This document shows positions 21,785 through 21,819 of a stretch of 21,819 nucleotides of DNA, piece after piece. The notes under the pieces are model-generated. The model was given only the letters and a program-made list of their open reading frames with translations, was not told the DNA's origin and made no database searches. Origin of the DNA: Thermomicrobiales bacterium (GTDB lineage: Bacteria > Chloroflexota > Chloroflexia > Thermomicrobiales > UBA6265); assembly GCA_019637585.1 (NCBI GenBank), contig JAHBVL010000023.1, positions 1 through 21,819 of the forward strand, given 5' to 3'. How positions within the stretch are numbered: the first letter of the stretch is position 1; every line of letters begins with the position of its first letter. The translations under genes and the position numbers were made by a program.

Positions 21785-21819
21785 TGTGTGTACCGGATAC
21801 ATAGGTAACACTTGTGCGG
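21785..21819. mobile_element. Possible edge of an insertion sequence (IS481-like terminal sequence)
   Basis: The 35 bp that replace the end of repeat copy 2 begin TGTGTGTACCGGATACATAG. The reverse complement contains GTGTTACCTATGTATCCGG, which from memory resembles IS481-family ends. The transposase would lie outside the window, so this is tentative. Confidence 0.3.

Larger units (their letters stand above)
21076..21819. other. Gene-free repeat-rich region to the window edge
   Basis: 744 bp with no credible gene. It contains short-period GGCGGA-type low-complexity runs (21120-21167), paired imperfect repeats, three strong hairpins, a duplicated 154-bp block and a possible insertion-sequence edge. 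Open frames here translate to repeat-derived peptides such as PSPPAPLP, seen widely in high-GC intergenic repeats and not real proteins. Confidence 0.75.

Overview
The window is high-GC bacterial DNA with 14 protein-coding genes on both strands, no RNA genes, and a repeat-rich, gene-free right edge. Several secreted proteins carry Ala/Thr/Pro/Glu linkers with 'ATPE', 'GTPE' and 'ATPA' runs. Bacterial SH3 (SH3b) domains recur and GTG/TTG starts are common. The right edge carries intergenic repeats of the kind that translate to a spurious 'PSPPAPLP' peptide. Together these suggest Chloroflexota, perhaps an uncultured Thermomicrobia (Sphaerobacter-like) lineage. That placement is inference from style, not from a marker gene.

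Layout from left to right. (1) 44-2509: a branched-chain-type ABC substrate-binding protein (-), divergent from a zinc M14-like deacylase of the DoeB/aspartoacylase type (+). (2) 2587-4641: a secreted serine beta-lactamase-like hydrolase (+). (3) 4780-5553: a MerR/TipAS-type regulator (-) with a textbook 19-bp-spacer promoter and a perfect palindrome. (4) 5641-8201: two adjacent paralogous DUF4389 membrane proteins (+), the second with a zinc ribbon, then an M29 aminopeptidase with a TTG start. (5) 13165-8191 (-): a tight four-gene cluster of an SH3b/NlpC-P60 wall hydrolase, a nucleoside 2-deoxyribosyltransferase that appears to start at CTG inside a CTGA overlap, PdxA2 and a DUF1537 four-carbon acid-sugar kinase. 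The last two form the known pair that turns D-threonate or D-erythronate into dihydroxyacetone phosphate. (6) 13447-14352: an SMP-30/gluconolactonase (+), convergent with a secreted class-A-like serine hydrolase (-). (7) 15935-21075: two large secreted proteins in tandem (+). The first joins a lysyl-oxidase-like copper domain, Ig-like regions, three SH3b domains and a lytic-transglycosylase fold lacking its catalytic Glu. The second joins a PQQ-type beta-propeller to a type-1 copper cupredoxin. (8) 21076-21819: a non-coding mosaic of dispersed repeats with a duplicated 154-bp block. Its second copy is cut short 35 bp before the window end, perhaps by an insertion sequence.

The most unusual region is 15935-21075. 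Both proteins have copper-site motifs and are predicted to work outside the cell. A perfect 13-bp inverted repeat in the gap between them covers the second gene's Shine-Dalgarno, so its translation could be controlled by RNA structure. A secreted copper/quinone redox module acting on the cell surface is a reasonable hypothesis, but nothing here proves it.
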